DNA of 64,000 nucleotides, taken from assembly GCA_963576735.1 (NCBI GenBank), contig OY755175.1:15020401-15084400 (forward strand). Direction: 5' to 3'. Source of the DNA: Bedellia somnulentella (lineage: Eukaryota > Arthropoda > Insecta > Lepidoptera > Bedelliidae). Below are positions 62,501-63,562 of the stretch, one piece after another (the first letter of the stretch is position 1; each line of letters starts with the position of its first letter). The position numbers and the translations under genes are program-made. The notes beneath the pieces are model-generated. The model did no database searches. It saw nothing but the letters and a program-made list of their open reading frames with translations, and had not been told where the DNA came from.

Positions 62501-63562
62501 ATGAATCGTGATCTACATTTCATCATTTTGATTTAGCGTAAAATTAACAGATGACGTAACTATATTCATACTGGAATATTTGGTTATTTCTATTTATATG
62601 AATTCGAAAAGAAATATTCACAACTTCGGTAATCTTTGCACGAGAAAGTCGTCGGAATTCGTAAATAAGAGCAATAGACGGTCGTGTCGGTTATCTAATA
62701 AGTTTGAGGCGAAAAGGTGATTATTTGATTATATGTAATGAGGTCATTGACTGTAGAGTTTGATATAAATACTCAATCGCTTAATTTTTCTGACTTTGTC
62801 AAAACACTACGGTAATTTTGGAAAGGACAAGAATTACTTAAACAGAAAATATTAATATTTTTGAACAAATAAGGACCACTTTCCGCGATTTGACGGAAGC
62901 CCATTTTTTCATACTATATTCGATAAACAACACAGTCAATCTATGTATGCATTTTGATATTTATGTCCACGCAAAAATACCCAATAGGGATTAAACGGGA
63001 CCACCTTAGAATCATATTCAACTGAACAGAAAAACTATTTTTGAAATCCATTGACTAATAACTCAGTAATCGCGTAACATACATAAAAAAAACAAGTAAA
63101 CCAATTGAGTACTTCCTTTTTGAAGTCAGTCGAAAACAAGAGAGCACCAGTTAGGAAATAAAATAAACAACTACTGATTTATTTCATTTTAAATGAGTTC
63201 TAGCTGAGTTAAAAAACCACTTTCTACTCCCTCTGATACCTATGTCTCAAATTGGGAAGTAAAACTAGAGAAGTTTGGAATTGTTGGTGATAGTTGCCTT
63301 ATACAGCACCCATTAGTTGAGTTGAGGTAGTGGTATTCTAAAAATGTAAACAAGCATTACCAAACATTATGAATATTTTGATTCATTACCTTGGTAGATT
63401 GAGGTAGGTTCCGGAGTAGGAGCTGTATTTATAATGCACAAGGTTCCAGCTGGATGCATAGCTGAGGAGAGCTTGACGGGTGAGCAGTGGGCAGGAGGCA
63501 GCAGTCCTCACATCTGGAACAGCTGTGGTCACTGTTCTCCAGCGGCGGGGTAGCACTACACT
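11323..63562 (-). CDS. Zir: DOCK-D family (zizimin) Cdc42 guanine nucleotide exchange factor, 32 exons
   Basis: Joined exons (listed separately) give 2001 codons plus stop with no frame break; human DOCK9 has about 2070 residues, so only the N-terminal exon(s) are missing upstream of 63562. Domains: N-terminal conserved block (residues 1-60), PH domain (about 80-195) for phosphoinositide binding, C2-like DHR1 (about 530-715), helical armadillo-like middle (about 720-1500) and DHR2 exchange domain (about 1504-1960). DHR2 contains IPIYEKRKDYQALL, THSGKRMLGRFYRVAFFG, YKEPKLTSLSEIS and VCVQVNAGPLAYANAFL; the last covers the loop that carries the nucleotide-sensor valine in DOCK9. The family activates Cdc42 (and Rac) at membranes to drive actin remodelling. 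Oddities are a nested opposite-strand gene in intron 27, a LINE with a Helentron-like insertion in intron 18, and partial copies of exons 9, 20, 23 and 30 in neighbouring introns. Family is sure; DOCK-D rather than DOCK-C rests on the PH domain. Confidence 0.96.
11776..12349. repeat. Tandem repeat, 7 x 82 bp
   Basis: Seven nearly identical 82-bp units (each starting aacgtaaggatgtgtaatta), in phase from 11776 to 12349 inside DOCK intron 31. There are no unique spacers, so this is a minisatellite and not a CRISPR array. The identity between units indicates recent expansion. Confidence 0.95.
12425..12480 (+). mobile_element. LINE 3'-end fragment
   Basis: 5'-truncated remnant: caagtggcgaacaatagtct to ccccaatgggaattaatggc gtgat. 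Same 3' end as the full-length LINE. Confidence 0.75.
12514..12639 (-). CDS. Zir: DOCK exon 31: DHR2 nucleotide-sensor loop
   Basis: Encodes LQGSVCVQVNAGPLAYANAF and LDPTLAQMYPDEQVEKLKTV, matching 'LQGSVSVQVNAGPLAYARAFL' in DOCK9, which carries the valine nucleotide sensor. Phase 2 at both ends. Confidence 0.97.
13005..13052 (-). pseudogene. Diverged partial copy of DOCK exon 30, possibly an alternative exon end
   Basis: Encodes EVAHVTTPDIKKLQL followed by the same split Arg and a good donor (AG|gtgagg). Against the real exon, 6 of 16 codons differ synonymously and 2 by Val/Ala exchange. The flanking introns do not match, so this is an old copy. The only nearby AG (catcgag) would enter in phase 0, which does not fit exon 29 (phase 1), so I cannot build a transcript that uses it. 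Confidence 0.65.
13143..13152. repeat. Poly(C) tract
   Basis: A run of at least ten C next to a GC-rich patch in DOCK intron 30. No function is visible. Confidence 0.5.
13625..13790 (-). CDS. Zir: DOCK exon 30: DHR2 lobe C
   Basis: Encodes SWFPYVKRRVPVIDTQVEEK, SPIEVALSEMESQVAELSEV and TTPDIKKLQL. GC-rich. Phase 1 in, phase 2 out. A diverged partial copy lies at 13005-13052. Confidence 0.95.
14391..14564 (-). mobile_element. SINE-A, degenerate minus-strand copy
   Basis: Contains taaaggttgttggcgatggg, cctcttataacacccgcggg and related SINE-A words in reverse orientation. It lies head-to-head with the plus-strand copy that follows. Confidence 0.7.
14583..14822 (+). mobile_element. SINE-A
   Basis: Full-length copy: head gccgtgtagtgtcggcttag, middle gatgcggttggagacccatc, tail ccgtgagtatatgtgtgtat. 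Located in DOCK intron 29. Confidence 0.85.
15150..15366 (-). CDS. Zir: DOCK exon 29: DHR2 core
   Basis: Encodes REELDPKLAYIQVTWVKSAP and FERAHNVRRFVFETPFT, matching 'KDLDSKYAYIQVTHV' and 'FERSHNIRRFMFEMPFT'. Phase 1 out. Confidence 0.96.
15437..16012 (+). mobile_element. SINE-A interrupted by a poly(A) insertion
   Basis: Head (ctgtgtagtgtcggctaag) to 15573 and tail from 15892 (accatcttttccccacgc ... ccgtgagtatatgtatg) form one SINE-A. It ends in an ATGT tail of about six units. Confidence 0.88.
15574..15891 (+). mobile_element. Retroposed sequence with poly(A), nested in SINE-A
   Basis: About 318 bases with no similarity to SINE-A. They end in cccaaataaa directly followed by A residues, which looks like a processed 3' UTR (AATAAA almost at the tail). 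Inserted at the tttatttta site of the SINE. No protein recognised. Confidence 0.65.
16393..16805 (-). CDS. Zir: DOCK exon 28: DHR2 core
   Basis: 137 codons with KAERYELLGPLYRLVIPIYE, HSGKRMLGRFYRVAFFGKSH and FIYKEPKLTSLSEISESL, the DHR2 lobe B region that contacts the GTPase. Phase 0 out. Confidence 0.97.
16806..17179. other. Intronic DNA, nothing recognised
   Basis: Start of the 16.4-kb DOCK intron 27. AT-rich with no exon or repeat that I can name. Confidence 0.6.
17180..17536 (-). mobile_element. SINE-B, near full length
   Basis: On the minus strand it starts with a tRNA-like head (tgatagctcagtgggtaaaa as A box; gggttcaaaacccgggc as B box). It continues through the family body (atgactaagtacaactt on the plus strand) and ends near the cagaggtac 3' region. 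Pol III-type SINE. Confidence 0.8.
17537..19160. other. AT-rich intronic DNA, nothing recognised
   Basis: Several short open frames but no paired splice sites, no protein motif and no named repeat. Confidence 0.5.
19168..19172 (+). promoter_or_regulatory. Possible arthropod initiator (TCAGT)
   Basis: TCAGT in a locally GC-richer stretch (19060-19340), about 175 bases before the donor of the putative first exon of the nested phosphatase gene. Suggestive position only; no transcript evidence. Confidence 0.25.
19342..19343 (+). CDS. Phosphatase exon 1 (coding part: AT of the start codon)
   Basis: Upstream exon ends gcaggaaaat|gtgagt. AT joins G of exon 2 to make ATG, followed in frame by AAG GAG GGC GCG. 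The exon start is undefined (perhaps near 19168). Confidence 0.5.
19342..32831 (+). CDS. Membrane-anchored histidine acid phosphatase homologue, probable pseudoenzyme, nested in DOCK intron 27
   Basis: Ten exons give 413 codons plus stop: 19342-19343, 22068-22180, 22559-22626, 23140-23247, 27452-27533, 27840-27997, 28940-29122, 29452-29572, 30603-30853, 32676-32831. All junctions are GT-AG and in frame. Residues 25-46 (CCCVGVILGVSLTAALIGVI plus LT) form one membrane segment after a short hydrophilic N-terminus. The body matches insect venom-acid-phosphatase-like enzymes (TNEGKMIIYEMGASLRKRYN, WQPIPYVYPPK, two C-terminal Cys). Active enzymes of this family use RHGxRxP, a middle Arg and a C-terminal His-Asp. 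Here residue 64 is Ser (SHGERTP), the middle motif is SDTDLSK without Arg, and Ala305-Gly306 replaces His-Asp. The nucleophile His65 is kept. An intact frame with a lost active site suggests a pseudoenzyme. The first exon is less certain; ATG 22111 (Met16) is the alternative start. Confidence 0.9.
19945..20505 (-). mobile_element. LINE 3' fragment, diverged
   Basis: Starts with the tail (catacatacatatactcacg) and follows the LINE RT C-terminal region with many indels. Old 5'-truncated copy in DOCK intron 27. Confidence 0.85.
20887..21890 (+). mobile_element. Element with inverted ends carrying a SWIM/YqaJ-type gene fragment
   Basis: Left cgtcacgccgtgtgaaac (20898-) and right gtttcgcacggcgtgacg (about 21860-21877) are inverted, with further shared words (tcgtgtctt near both). 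Between them lies the gene fragment 21034-21384. Exact termini and target duplication not resolved. Confidence 0.45.
21034..21384 (+). pseudogene. N-terminal two-exon fragment of an arthropod SWIM/YqaJ-family protein
   Basis: Exon 21034-21161 (MESGFSKADSNNLPRIDAVM, FASNSDFCSSEFRNVKTS) has donor TT|gtaagt. Exon 21336-21384 (SSRASYGDDAISYVQ) follows acceptor atttcag and stops at TAA. From memory this resembles the N-terminus of arthropod proteins with a SWIM zinc finger and a YqaJ-like nuclease, which continue for hundreds of residues. Only 58 codons remain, so it is truncated. Confidence 0.5.
22068..22180 (+). CDS. Phosphatase exon 2
   Basis: After acceptor tatacag; encodes KEGAREEPPAEDVNMAGART and the first half of the membrane segment. 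Contains the alternative start ATG at 22111 (context aacatgg). Exit phase 1. Confidence 0.8.
22225..22330 (-). mobile_element. SINE-B fragment
   Basis: Shares atgataaattaaccacac and the B-box region gtagacccggcccgggattt with the other SINE-B copies. In phosphatase intron 2. Confidence 0.7.
22559..22626 (+). CDS. Phosphatase exon 3
   Basis: Encodes ALIGVILTRDPKIERTAIRQ then VHV: second half of the anchor and the first beta strand of the phosphatase fold. Exit phase 0. Confidence 0.9.
22667..22952. mobile_element. Foldback MITE
   Basis: About 286 bp that is almost wholly palindromic. The centre has a perfect 28-bp inverted pair (atcgagtcgataaaatagcg and gctcgtgct) and the ends are cggctagtacga / tcgtactagct. 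No coding capacity. Confidence 0.8.
23140..23247 (+). CDS. Phosphatase exon 4 (altered RHGxRxP motif)
   Basis: 36 codons starting LMSHGERTPNEQELAMLG. The usual Arg before His-Gly is Ser64. Ends AMTN|gtgagt. Confidence 0.93.
23872..25640 (+). pseudogene. mariner transposase remnant
   Basis: Start MEKSKCRVLIKHYFLRKK, then after the MITE TPETIEKIHDMVLADRRLKV, SHGSVVSILNDHL and the catalytic-core segment VTVDETWIHYNTPETKQQS (first Asp). The second Asp region is cut at VMATVFWDA and the sequence resumes as LFPNFKKWLGGKRFDSNDEV. The C-terminus is frameshifted. Confidence 0.88.
24080..24996. mobile_element. hAT-type MITE with ATTCGC subterminal repeats
   Basis: 917 bp with ends tagtgatgtaacgaat / attcgttacatctcta and an exact 8-bp duplication gtctctac (24072-24079 and 24997-25004). 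Both ends carry tandem ATTCGC words. No transposase frame inside. Confidence 0.92.
26553..26630 (+). mobile_element. LINE 3'-end fragment
   Basis: agagaggtttgccaggatcg to ccccaatgggaattaacggc gtgg: last 75 bases of the LINE, plus orientation, abutting a minus-strand SINE-A tail. Confidence 0.8.
26637..26880 (-). mobile_element. SINE-A
   Basis: Full-length minus-strand copy from the ATGT tail (catacatacatatactcacg) to the head (gacactacacagct). In phosphatase intron 4. Confidence 0.88.
27452..27533 (+). CDS. Phosphatase exon 5
   Basis: Encodes EGKMIIYEMGASLRKRYNNF and LGPVYNP, conserved in the family. Separated from exon 4 by 4.2 kb holding the mariner and a SINE-A. Exit phase 1. Confidence 0.93.
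27840..27997 (+). CDS. Phosphatase exon 6
   Basis: Encodes MIIVSDTDLSKATALLISAG, LWPPAREEKWNDTMDWQPIP. The family's 'RSTDxDR' segment is here VSDTDLSK, without either Arg. Exit phase 0. Confidence 0.93.
28364..28585 (+). mobile_element. SINE-A
   Basis: Head ctgtctagtgtcggctttga through accatcttttccccacgca to ctctggctaccct; the distal tail is decayed. In phosphatase intron 6. Confidence 0.85.
28940..29122 (+). CDS. Phosphatase exon 7
   Basis: 61 codons: ENCPRYKQEKERILKAFVEE to STPQDAYRLSSLFLIQ, the helical cap. Phase 0 at both ends. Confidence 0.93.
29452..29572 (+). CDS. Phosphatase exon 8
   Basis: Encodes DDIKVPNPKWAKFFKRKLAE and LEYLMMFHNNLLRKLSG. Exit phase 1. Confidence 0.93.
29704..29966 (-). 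mobile_element. SINE-A with internal duplication
   Basis: Tail catacatacatacataaact to head ctaagccgacac. The words ggtaataataaatg occur twice (29812-29850), showing a short internal duplication. In phosphatase intron 8. Confidence 0.85.
30456..30560 (-). mobile_element. LINE 3'-end fragment (repeated at 31472-31576)
   Basis: cacgccattagctgccattg and cacgattctggaaacccctc correspond to the LINE tail region. Carried along in the 816-bp gap duplicate. Confidence 0.7.
30603..30853 (+). CDS. Phosphatase exon 9 (lost His-Asp motif)
   Basis: GC-rich exon: ALLEEILNEATKTSTGERTA, SLYVRAGTPQSVAALLSA, AAFIMELHERLRNEQD. In active enzymes the strand before TPQ-type residues carries His-Asp; here it is Ala-Gly. 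Phase 1 in, phase 0 out. An identical second copy lies right of the N gap (31619-31869); using both would shift the frame. Confidence 0.92.
31619..31869 (+). pseudogene. Second identical copy of phosphatase exon 9 (probable assembly duplicate)
   Basis: Part of an 816-bp block repeated exactly on both sides of 200 N. Tandem inclusion would shift the frame (251 nt), so at most one copy is used. Most likely unmerged overlapping contig ends. Confidence 0.8.
32085..32184 (+). pseudogene. Diverged partial copy of phosphatase exon 9
   Basis: 100 bases of the 3' part of exon 9 plus donor (AAG|gtgata), joined to intron sequence at the shared word gcgccg. Three codons differ non-synonymously (Ala/Thr, Asp/His, Phe/Ser) and three synonymously. 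No acceptor precedes it. Confidence 0.85.
32466..32575 (+). mobile_element. LINE 3' fragment, decayed
   Basis: aaaaggcgggagtccgacga, agagcatgtttgaaaaga and atctcaggatcgt follow the LINE C-terminal coding region in plus orientation. Confidence 0.6.
32676..32831 (+). CDS. Phosphatase exon 10 and stop
   Basis: Encodes IFYWDDDSAEPRLMEVPG then CNVICPLDHFKELTKYIVSH and DCKMIPNDK, TGA. Conserved C-terminal domain with the paired cysteines. Confidence 0.93.
   Translation: MFYWDDDSAEPRLMEVPGCNVICPLDHFKELTKYIVSHNYKEDCKMIPNDK
32920..32925 (+). terminator. Polyadenylation signal of the nested phosphatase gene
   Basis: AATAAA 89 bases after the stop, followed by a T/G-rich stretch (tctgtgtaaggctttgtctt). 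DOCK exon 27 on the other strand lies 258 bases further right. Confidence 0.7.
33183..33324 (-). CDS. Zir: DOCK exon 27: DHR2 lobe A
   Basis: Encodes AMCCQLHIAALMAEYLKQRG and an acidic linker ending GLKIDE (compare EAAMCYVHVTALVAEYL). Exit phase 1 into a 16.4-kb intron that contains the nested phosphatase gene. Confidence 0.94.
33715..34081. mobile_element. MITE with ACAGGgTGTAACAAAA ends, carrying a SINE-B
   Basis: Left end acagggtgtaacaaaaaggg; right end, read inverted, acaggttgtaacaaaagggg. Without the SINE-B inside it the element would be about 215 bp. In the intron between DOCK exons 26 and 27. Confidence 0.7.
33861..34015 (+). mobile_element. SINE-B 3' half
   Basis: Same 3' half as 4108-4296 (ctatcacgtgagtacactg; ccccttcggggataaacggc; TTATG tail), nested in the MITE. 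Confidence 0.8.
34199..34329 (-). CDS. Zir: DOCK exon 26: DHR2 lobe A
   Basis: Encodes VQLAELQFALAASCRATPRL and RHAWLATLAEHNARQGDHDE, matching '[27 protein letters not shown]'. Exit phase 0. Confidence 0.92.
34636..34722 (-). CDS. Zir: DOCK exon 25: start of DHR2
   Basis: 29 codons, encoding LSSEVAELMRRVRTVVGARA and RLAGVGGT; matches 'DVKDLTKRIRTVLMAT'. GC-rich, phase 1 at both ends. Confidence 0.9.
34911..35025 (-). CDS. Zir: DOCK exon 24
   Basis: Encodes VIIAVSKLLDNSTALNCKRF and QESLSVINCFATGDKAMK (compare QQSLSIINNCANSDR in DOCK9). Phase 0 in, phase 1 out. Confidence 0.93.
35263..35299 (-). pseudogene. 3' partial copy 2 of DOCK exon 23
   Basis: A second, shorter copy (internal deletion) with donor-like CAG|gtatcg and the same downstream intron words (attccacgaagacgc-like, gttagcggcgcgg). 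Its repeat unit was later enlarged by the SINE-A at 35449-35655. Confidence 0.75.
35449..35730 (-). mobile_element. SINE-A plus a head fragment in opposite orientation
   Basis: Minus-strand SINE-A (35449-35650) followed by a plus-strand head piece (taatgtcggcttagaatagc to cgactaacggtattggggc, 35652-35728). Inserted in the left exon-23-derived repeat unit, so it is younger than that duplication. Confidence 0.85.
35825..35890 (-). pseudogene. 3' partial copy 1 of DOCK exon 23
   Basis: Last ~66 bases of exon 23 with the donor (CAG|gtaaca) and about 240 bases of following intron repeated. A small deletion (gagcgcgccgccacc to gccccgccgcc) changes the frame. Confidence 0.8.
36130..36290 (-). CDS. 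Zir: DOCK exon 23
   Basis: GC-rich exon encoding VVLSVVRLCGARAGWLRREA and AAALYLLMRANYTHAGGGAL, matching '[31 protein letters not shown]'. Acceptor gtcattag, donor CAG|gtaaca, phase 0 out. Flanked by two 3' partial copies downstream and one 5' partial copy upstream. Confidence 0.93.
36327..36393 (-). pseudogene. 5' partial copy of DOCK exon 23 with acceptor
   Basis: 67 bases of the first part of exon 23 preceded on the minus strand by an AG (accaccag). No donor follows. If this acceptor were used in frame after exon 22, translation would reach TAA at codon 12 (VCASEVL then stop), so it could act as a poison exon or simply be dead. Confidence 0.75.
36451..36600 (-). mobile_element. SINE-B 5' part, decayed
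   Basis: tttcctcaagatgttttccc, cacacatatgactta and a degraded tRNA-like head near 36570-36600. Confidence 0.6.
37233..37469 (-). CDS. Zir: DOCK exon 22
   Basis: Encodes SAGCLATEVGLNIIDSTCLF, LQYSQSETLYKHLFAALRAY and NQFSETLFE. Donor G|gtcagt, exit phase 1. Confidence 0.94.
37749..37969 (-). CDS. Zir: DOCK exon 21
   Basis: Encodes EICAEQFQYVGRKKILTDA (compare EVCLHQFQYMGKRYI of DOCK9), then a variable Pro/Lys-rich stretch and NRENLVAKENVMT. Phase 2 in, phase 1 out. Confidence 0.93.
38165..38273 (-). pseudogene. Partial copy of DOCK exon 20
   Basis: About 109 bases of the 3' part of exon 20, plus the same donor and at least ten intron bases (gctataaaat). There are five differences over the aligned part: four synonymous and one Tyr to His. 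The first part of the exon and its acceptor are absent, and the sequence runs into a decayed SINE-A at 38282. Confidence 0.88.
38282..38345 (+). mobile_element. SINE-A tail, decayed
   Basis: accatcatttcctcactcac aagtggctcagga resembles the distal part of SINE-A. Confidence 0.45.
38533..38676 (-). CDS. Zir: DOCK exon 20
   Basis: Encodes SPEEVRDVLLCFLFVLKYMD and LVEWWRTHTPAQTQAFFNVL, matching DOCK9 (LLMCFLYILKSMSDDALFTYW). Donor GA|gtaaga, exit phase 2. A partial copy follows at 38165-38273. Confidence 0.94.
38929..38993 (-). repeat. tRNA-like sequence
   Basis: Minus strand has a B box (ggttcgatccctgc) and an upstream ggtttggtagttaggag like a D arm. No paired 7-bp acceptor stem is evident, so it is probably a SINE head or tRNA relic. 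In DOCK intron 19. Confidence 0.45.
39056..39176 (-). CDS. Zir: DOCK exon 19: Ser-rich linker
   Basis: Encodes SSLESVSTMSGGDSLPRN then ITQLDLSEI, the linker leading to the DOCK9 segment 'DQSEIKSLLMCFLYILK'. Separated from exon 18 by 5.9 kb that holds LINE copy B. Phase 1 in, phase 2 out. Confidence 0.86.
40639..40812 (+). pseudogene. OTU cysteine-protease fragment
   Basis: 57 codons: MEREILYINGDLCPHRVIS then IPGDGSCLFHSLSYSMYGSF, stop at 40810-40812. D-G-S-C-L-F is the OTU catalytic Asp/Cys motif; the catalytic His region is missing. A second open stretch follows in another frame (KPQRRNKRDRDREWVLSKAV) and ends before the inverted repeat. Confidence 0.6.
41002..41699. repeat. 191-bp inverted repeat pair
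   Basis: Left arm 41002-41192 (gatcccaccaaaaacatta...) and right arm 41509-41699 are near-perfect reverse complements with a 316-bp spacer. The right arm ends exactly at the junction with the LINE. Confidence 0.88.
41700..44473 (-). pseudogene. LINE copy B endonuclease/reverse transcriptase, disrupted
   Basis: Starts MCFQSKIKHDGGDMARHLS; an in-frame TAG follows NETKRKEK where copy A has a Gly/Lys-Glu stretch. From there one frame runs about 820 codons through the endonuclease (VMLGDFNGWVG, GTDHFLV) and RT (LLYADDQVLLASS) to SLRKVCNVRLCDRVRN, where the insertion cuts it. Apart from one stop and the insertion the protein is open. Confidence 0.88.
45085..45327 (-). CDS. Zir: DOCK exon 18: low-conservation linker
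   Basis: 81 codons rich in Asn, His and Ser (IIINPTNNNIVKEYSSANS) corresponding to the disordered linker in DOCK9. Frame is supported at both ends (phase 1 in, phase 1 out); family identity of this exon alone would be weak. Confidence 0.82.
45666..45825 (-). CDS. Zir: DOCK exon 17
   Basis: GC-rich exon encoding LSTLRAQLTKHEHDDRYATR and ARIALLYGPWLTVVL, matching the HSFDDRYASRSHQARIATLYLPL region of DOCK9. Exit phase 1. Confidence 0.94.
46050..46120 (-). CDS. Zir: DOCK exon 16
   Basis: Short exon encoding LNEDFLNRHFLAGLLLKQ, matching the FCRNHFLVGLLLREV segment of DOCK9. Exit phase 0. Confidence 0.93.
46205..46400 (-). CDS. Zir: DOCK exon 15
   Basis: Encodes SFMDRGFVFRQIKKYVEKF and ICSHEHFVPFNLPLQ, closely matching DOCK9 (FMDRGFVFKQI; CNHEHYIPLNLP). 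Exit phase 1. Confidence 0.95.
46486..46623 (-). CDS. Zir: DOCK exon 14
   Basis: 46 codons, phase 0. Encodes RFHSELLENIDKLVSTVEP and THIFNKNLAVFLK. Confidence 0.91.
46709..46891 (-). CDS. Zir: DOCK exon 13
   Basis: 61 codons, phase 0. Encodes LLGHKFMQYSSFFFDIIVKS and MAQYLINTGRIK, which match the SWFFFDVLIKSMAQ segment of DOCK9. Confidence 0.93.
46972..47088 (-). CDS. Zir: DOCK exon 12
   Basis: 39 codons, phase 0. Encodes MGYQIVKLIVHFVHMMHDYG followed by RKDLLDSYVK, helical repeat segment. Confidence 0.92.
47463..47735 (-). CDS. Zir: DOCK exon 11
   Basis: 91 codons, phase 0 at both ends. Encodes KQLFRCQLVLDSTVATRDSH, a Pro-rich insert (SPTTSPAPPPWGD) and LSSLIGFLPTIFNQLFELM, the first armadillo-like helices. 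Confidence 0.93.
47944..48064 (-). CDS. Zir: DOCK exon 10: end of C2/DHR1
   Basis: Encodes YAWVPLLKNGKIVEE and HLPSGYLSIQPLGLGKG, matching the last C2 strands. Entry completes the split Gly of exon 9; exit phase 0. Confidence 0.94.
48587..49352. mobile_element. Element with imperfect inverted ends (GGTTCAAACTAG...)
   Basis: Left ggttcaaactagccgtgtg and right end, inverted, ggtttgaactaggcttggg. Both sides repeat gattcgaat and accgggcc words. About 766 bp with no recognisable transposase. The third LINE starts just to its right. Confidence 0.5.
49362..52612 (+). mobile_element. Third LINE (different family), nearly intact
   Basis: About 3.25 kb in plus orientation: a GC-richer 5' region, an endonuclease/RT frame and a short 3' UTR that ends in an A-rich stretch (caataaaaaaagaatc). 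Codon usage is much more GC-rich than the host introns. Lies in DOCK intron 9. Confidence 0.85.
49549..52540 (+). pseudogene. Third LINE endonuclease/reverse transcriptase with a single frameshift
   Basis: Frame 1 (49549-49908) gives RIGCWNVRTMTRPERLPQIA and ILGLSETRWNGFGEEV. Frame 2 (open to 52540) gives FLIGDFNAKLGNDNEG, DVDSDHHLVV, the RT core (AFVDFEKAFDTVNWG, GVKQGCLLSPLLF, LDYADDIVLISP) and a C-terminal GKRARGRPVHTW. The two join at a run of seven A (about 49850-49856), so one slipped base separates it from an intact protein of about 1000 residues. Confidence 0.88.
52640..53013 (+). mobile_element. Possible Helitron-type 3' end
   Basis: Ends acgctacccgtgcgaagctg ggacgatccactagt, similar to the common lepidopteran Helitron-like terminus with a GC-rich hairpin before CTAGT. 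The left limit is not defined. Confidence 0.4.
53095..53221. repeat. Second copy of the foldback element, tRNA-like core deleted
   Basis: Leader ctttttgttcatgaaaacct as at 7060, left arm with differences (ggaacgaaaaacttcg) and right arm tgtgtcgaaatttttctttc. The two arms are nearly adjacent; only gcgcc remains between them. Confidence 0.8.
53284..53406 (-). pseudogene. Partial copy A of DOCK exon 9
   Basis: 123 bases matching the 3' part of exon 9 without a gap. All six base differences from the real exon are synonymous (Val, Ile, Thr, Ala, Thr and Glu codons). The donor has drifted to gtgacc. Upstream on the minus strand a weak AG (ttgttaag) precedes it; no good polypyrimidine tract is seen. 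Confidence 0.85.
53455..53583 (-). pseudogene. Partial copy B of DOCK exon 9
   Basis: Repeats the last two-thirds of exon 9 and its donor (GG|gtgagc) but not its first part. Small insertions and deletions around 53525-53565 break the reading frame. The following intron sequence (ttaacaaccacactcact) is shared with copy A, so the unit is about 175 bp of exon 3' end plus intron. Confidence 0.85.
53632..53831 (-). CDS. Zir: DOCK exon 9: C2/DHR1 core
   Basis: Encodes ALYGRCGMTSQYRCSVLHH, WSDEAKVRLPATITAAHHLL and FTFHHISCDLAKRQDATVE. GC-rich. Acceptor cctcccag, donor GG|gtgagc, exit phase 2. Two partial copies of its 3' part follow downstream (53455-53583, 53284-53406). Confidence 0.94.
54134..54378 (-). 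CDS. Zir: DOCK exon 8: start of C2/DHR1 domain
   Basis: Encodes YAAYIHHLYVRPLTLNFES and FARARNIACTIELRDADL, the first C2 strands. Exit phase 0. Confidence 0.94.
54708..54898 (-). CDS. Zir: DOCK exon 7
   Basis: Encodes FPAIYRQEPNKMTDEDLLK and the LSDFRKPEKLAKL motif found before the C2 domain. Exit phase 1. Confidence 0.94.
55066..55283 (-). CDS. Zir: DOCK exon 6
   Basis: Encodes HPDIFLVVRIDKILQGHV and NRVGNYKMPFAWTAKPLF, strongly conserved in DOCK9-11. Exit phase 2 into exon 7. Confidence 0.94.
55614..55917 (-). CDS. Zir: DOCK exon 5
   Basis: 101 codons with FGQRIQLKCESLKFRLQ, VEPYFTSLALYDARSGRKL and NFHFDLNHEAVKDL. These match the conserved block before the C2 domain in DOCK9-11. Exit phase 0. 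Confidence 0.94.
56286..56493 (-). CDS. Zir: DOCK exon 4
   Basis: Encodes the PH-to-C2 linker, including NPLLMRYSRETDLSIAAARN. Acceptor tgtttcag, donor AA|gtaaga; exit phase 2. Confidence 0.92.
56984..57224 (-). mobile_element. SINE-A
   Basis: Minus-strand copy from tail catacatacatatactcacg to head cacactacacggct, in DOCK intron 3. Confidence 0.88.
57298..57372 (+). mobile_element. LINE 3'-end fragment, decayed
   Basis: gtgagggaagcgacata and gtgcaaagtggcgataaatt follow the LINE C-terminal region. Confidence 0.45.
57415..57589 (-). CDS. Zir: DOCK exon 3: second half of PH domain
   Basis: Encodes RGRHCFELKMSGGKGYSF and the C-terminal PH helix EEELNEWITVFKAALKK, including the invariant Trp. 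Exit phase 1. Confidence 0.93.
57913..58095 (+). mobile_element. SINE-A, decayed
   Basis: Degenerate head (tatcggcttataataatccc), middle and tail (ccaaaagtggctgaagaatt, ttatatccgtgag) in DOCK intron 2. Confidence 0.6.
58437..58731 (-). CDS. Zir: DOCK exon 2: linker and first half of PH domain
   Basis: 98 codons after a split Arg. An acidic linker (DTEPEEESEAQ) leads into KEGYLLKGPEIGSERIF and FKKRYCSMVREADGTYILEV, the first strands of a PH domain. Exit phase 0. Confidence 0.93.
59040..59460 (+). mobile_element. Two decayed SINE-B copies
   Basis: The first (59060-59165) keeps only body words. The second starts with a tRNA-like A box (tgatagctcagtagatggtt at 59178) and continues through gttaacggtgaggaaaacaa to 59450. 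In DOCK intron 1. Confidence 0.65.
59461..61440. other. DOCK intron 1 interior, nothing recognised
   Basis: AT-rich; no exon or named repeat seen on either strand. Confidence 0.55.
61441..61815 (-). mobile_element. SINE-B, full length
   Basis: Best copy. Minus strand: head tgatagtccagtgggtagaa, B box gagttccaatcctggg, body, then ccccttcggggataaacggc gtgaac and a TTATG tail. Pol III promoter boxes plus a LINE-like 3' end. Confidence 0.88.
62125..62370 (-). mobile_element. SINE-A
   Basis: Full-length minus-strand copy (catacatatactcacggcta to agccgacagtacacag) in DOCK intron 1. Confidence 0.88.
62371..63389. other. DOCK intron 1, right part
   Basis: AT-rich. A very decayed SINE-A trace may lie near 63261-63345 (gttggtgatagttgcc, agtggtattcta). 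Nothing else seen. Confidence 0.5.
63390..63562 (-). CDS. Zir: DOCK exon 1 of window (residues 1-58 of the partial protein)
   Basis: Acceptor ctaacag, donor AG|gtaatg; exit phase 2. Encodes WRTVTTAVPDVRTAA... to SSWNLVHYKYSSYSGTYLNL, the block before the PH domain in DOCK9-11 (compare the HLVNYKYEDYSG motif). Coding sequence upstream continues outside the window. Confidence 0.88.
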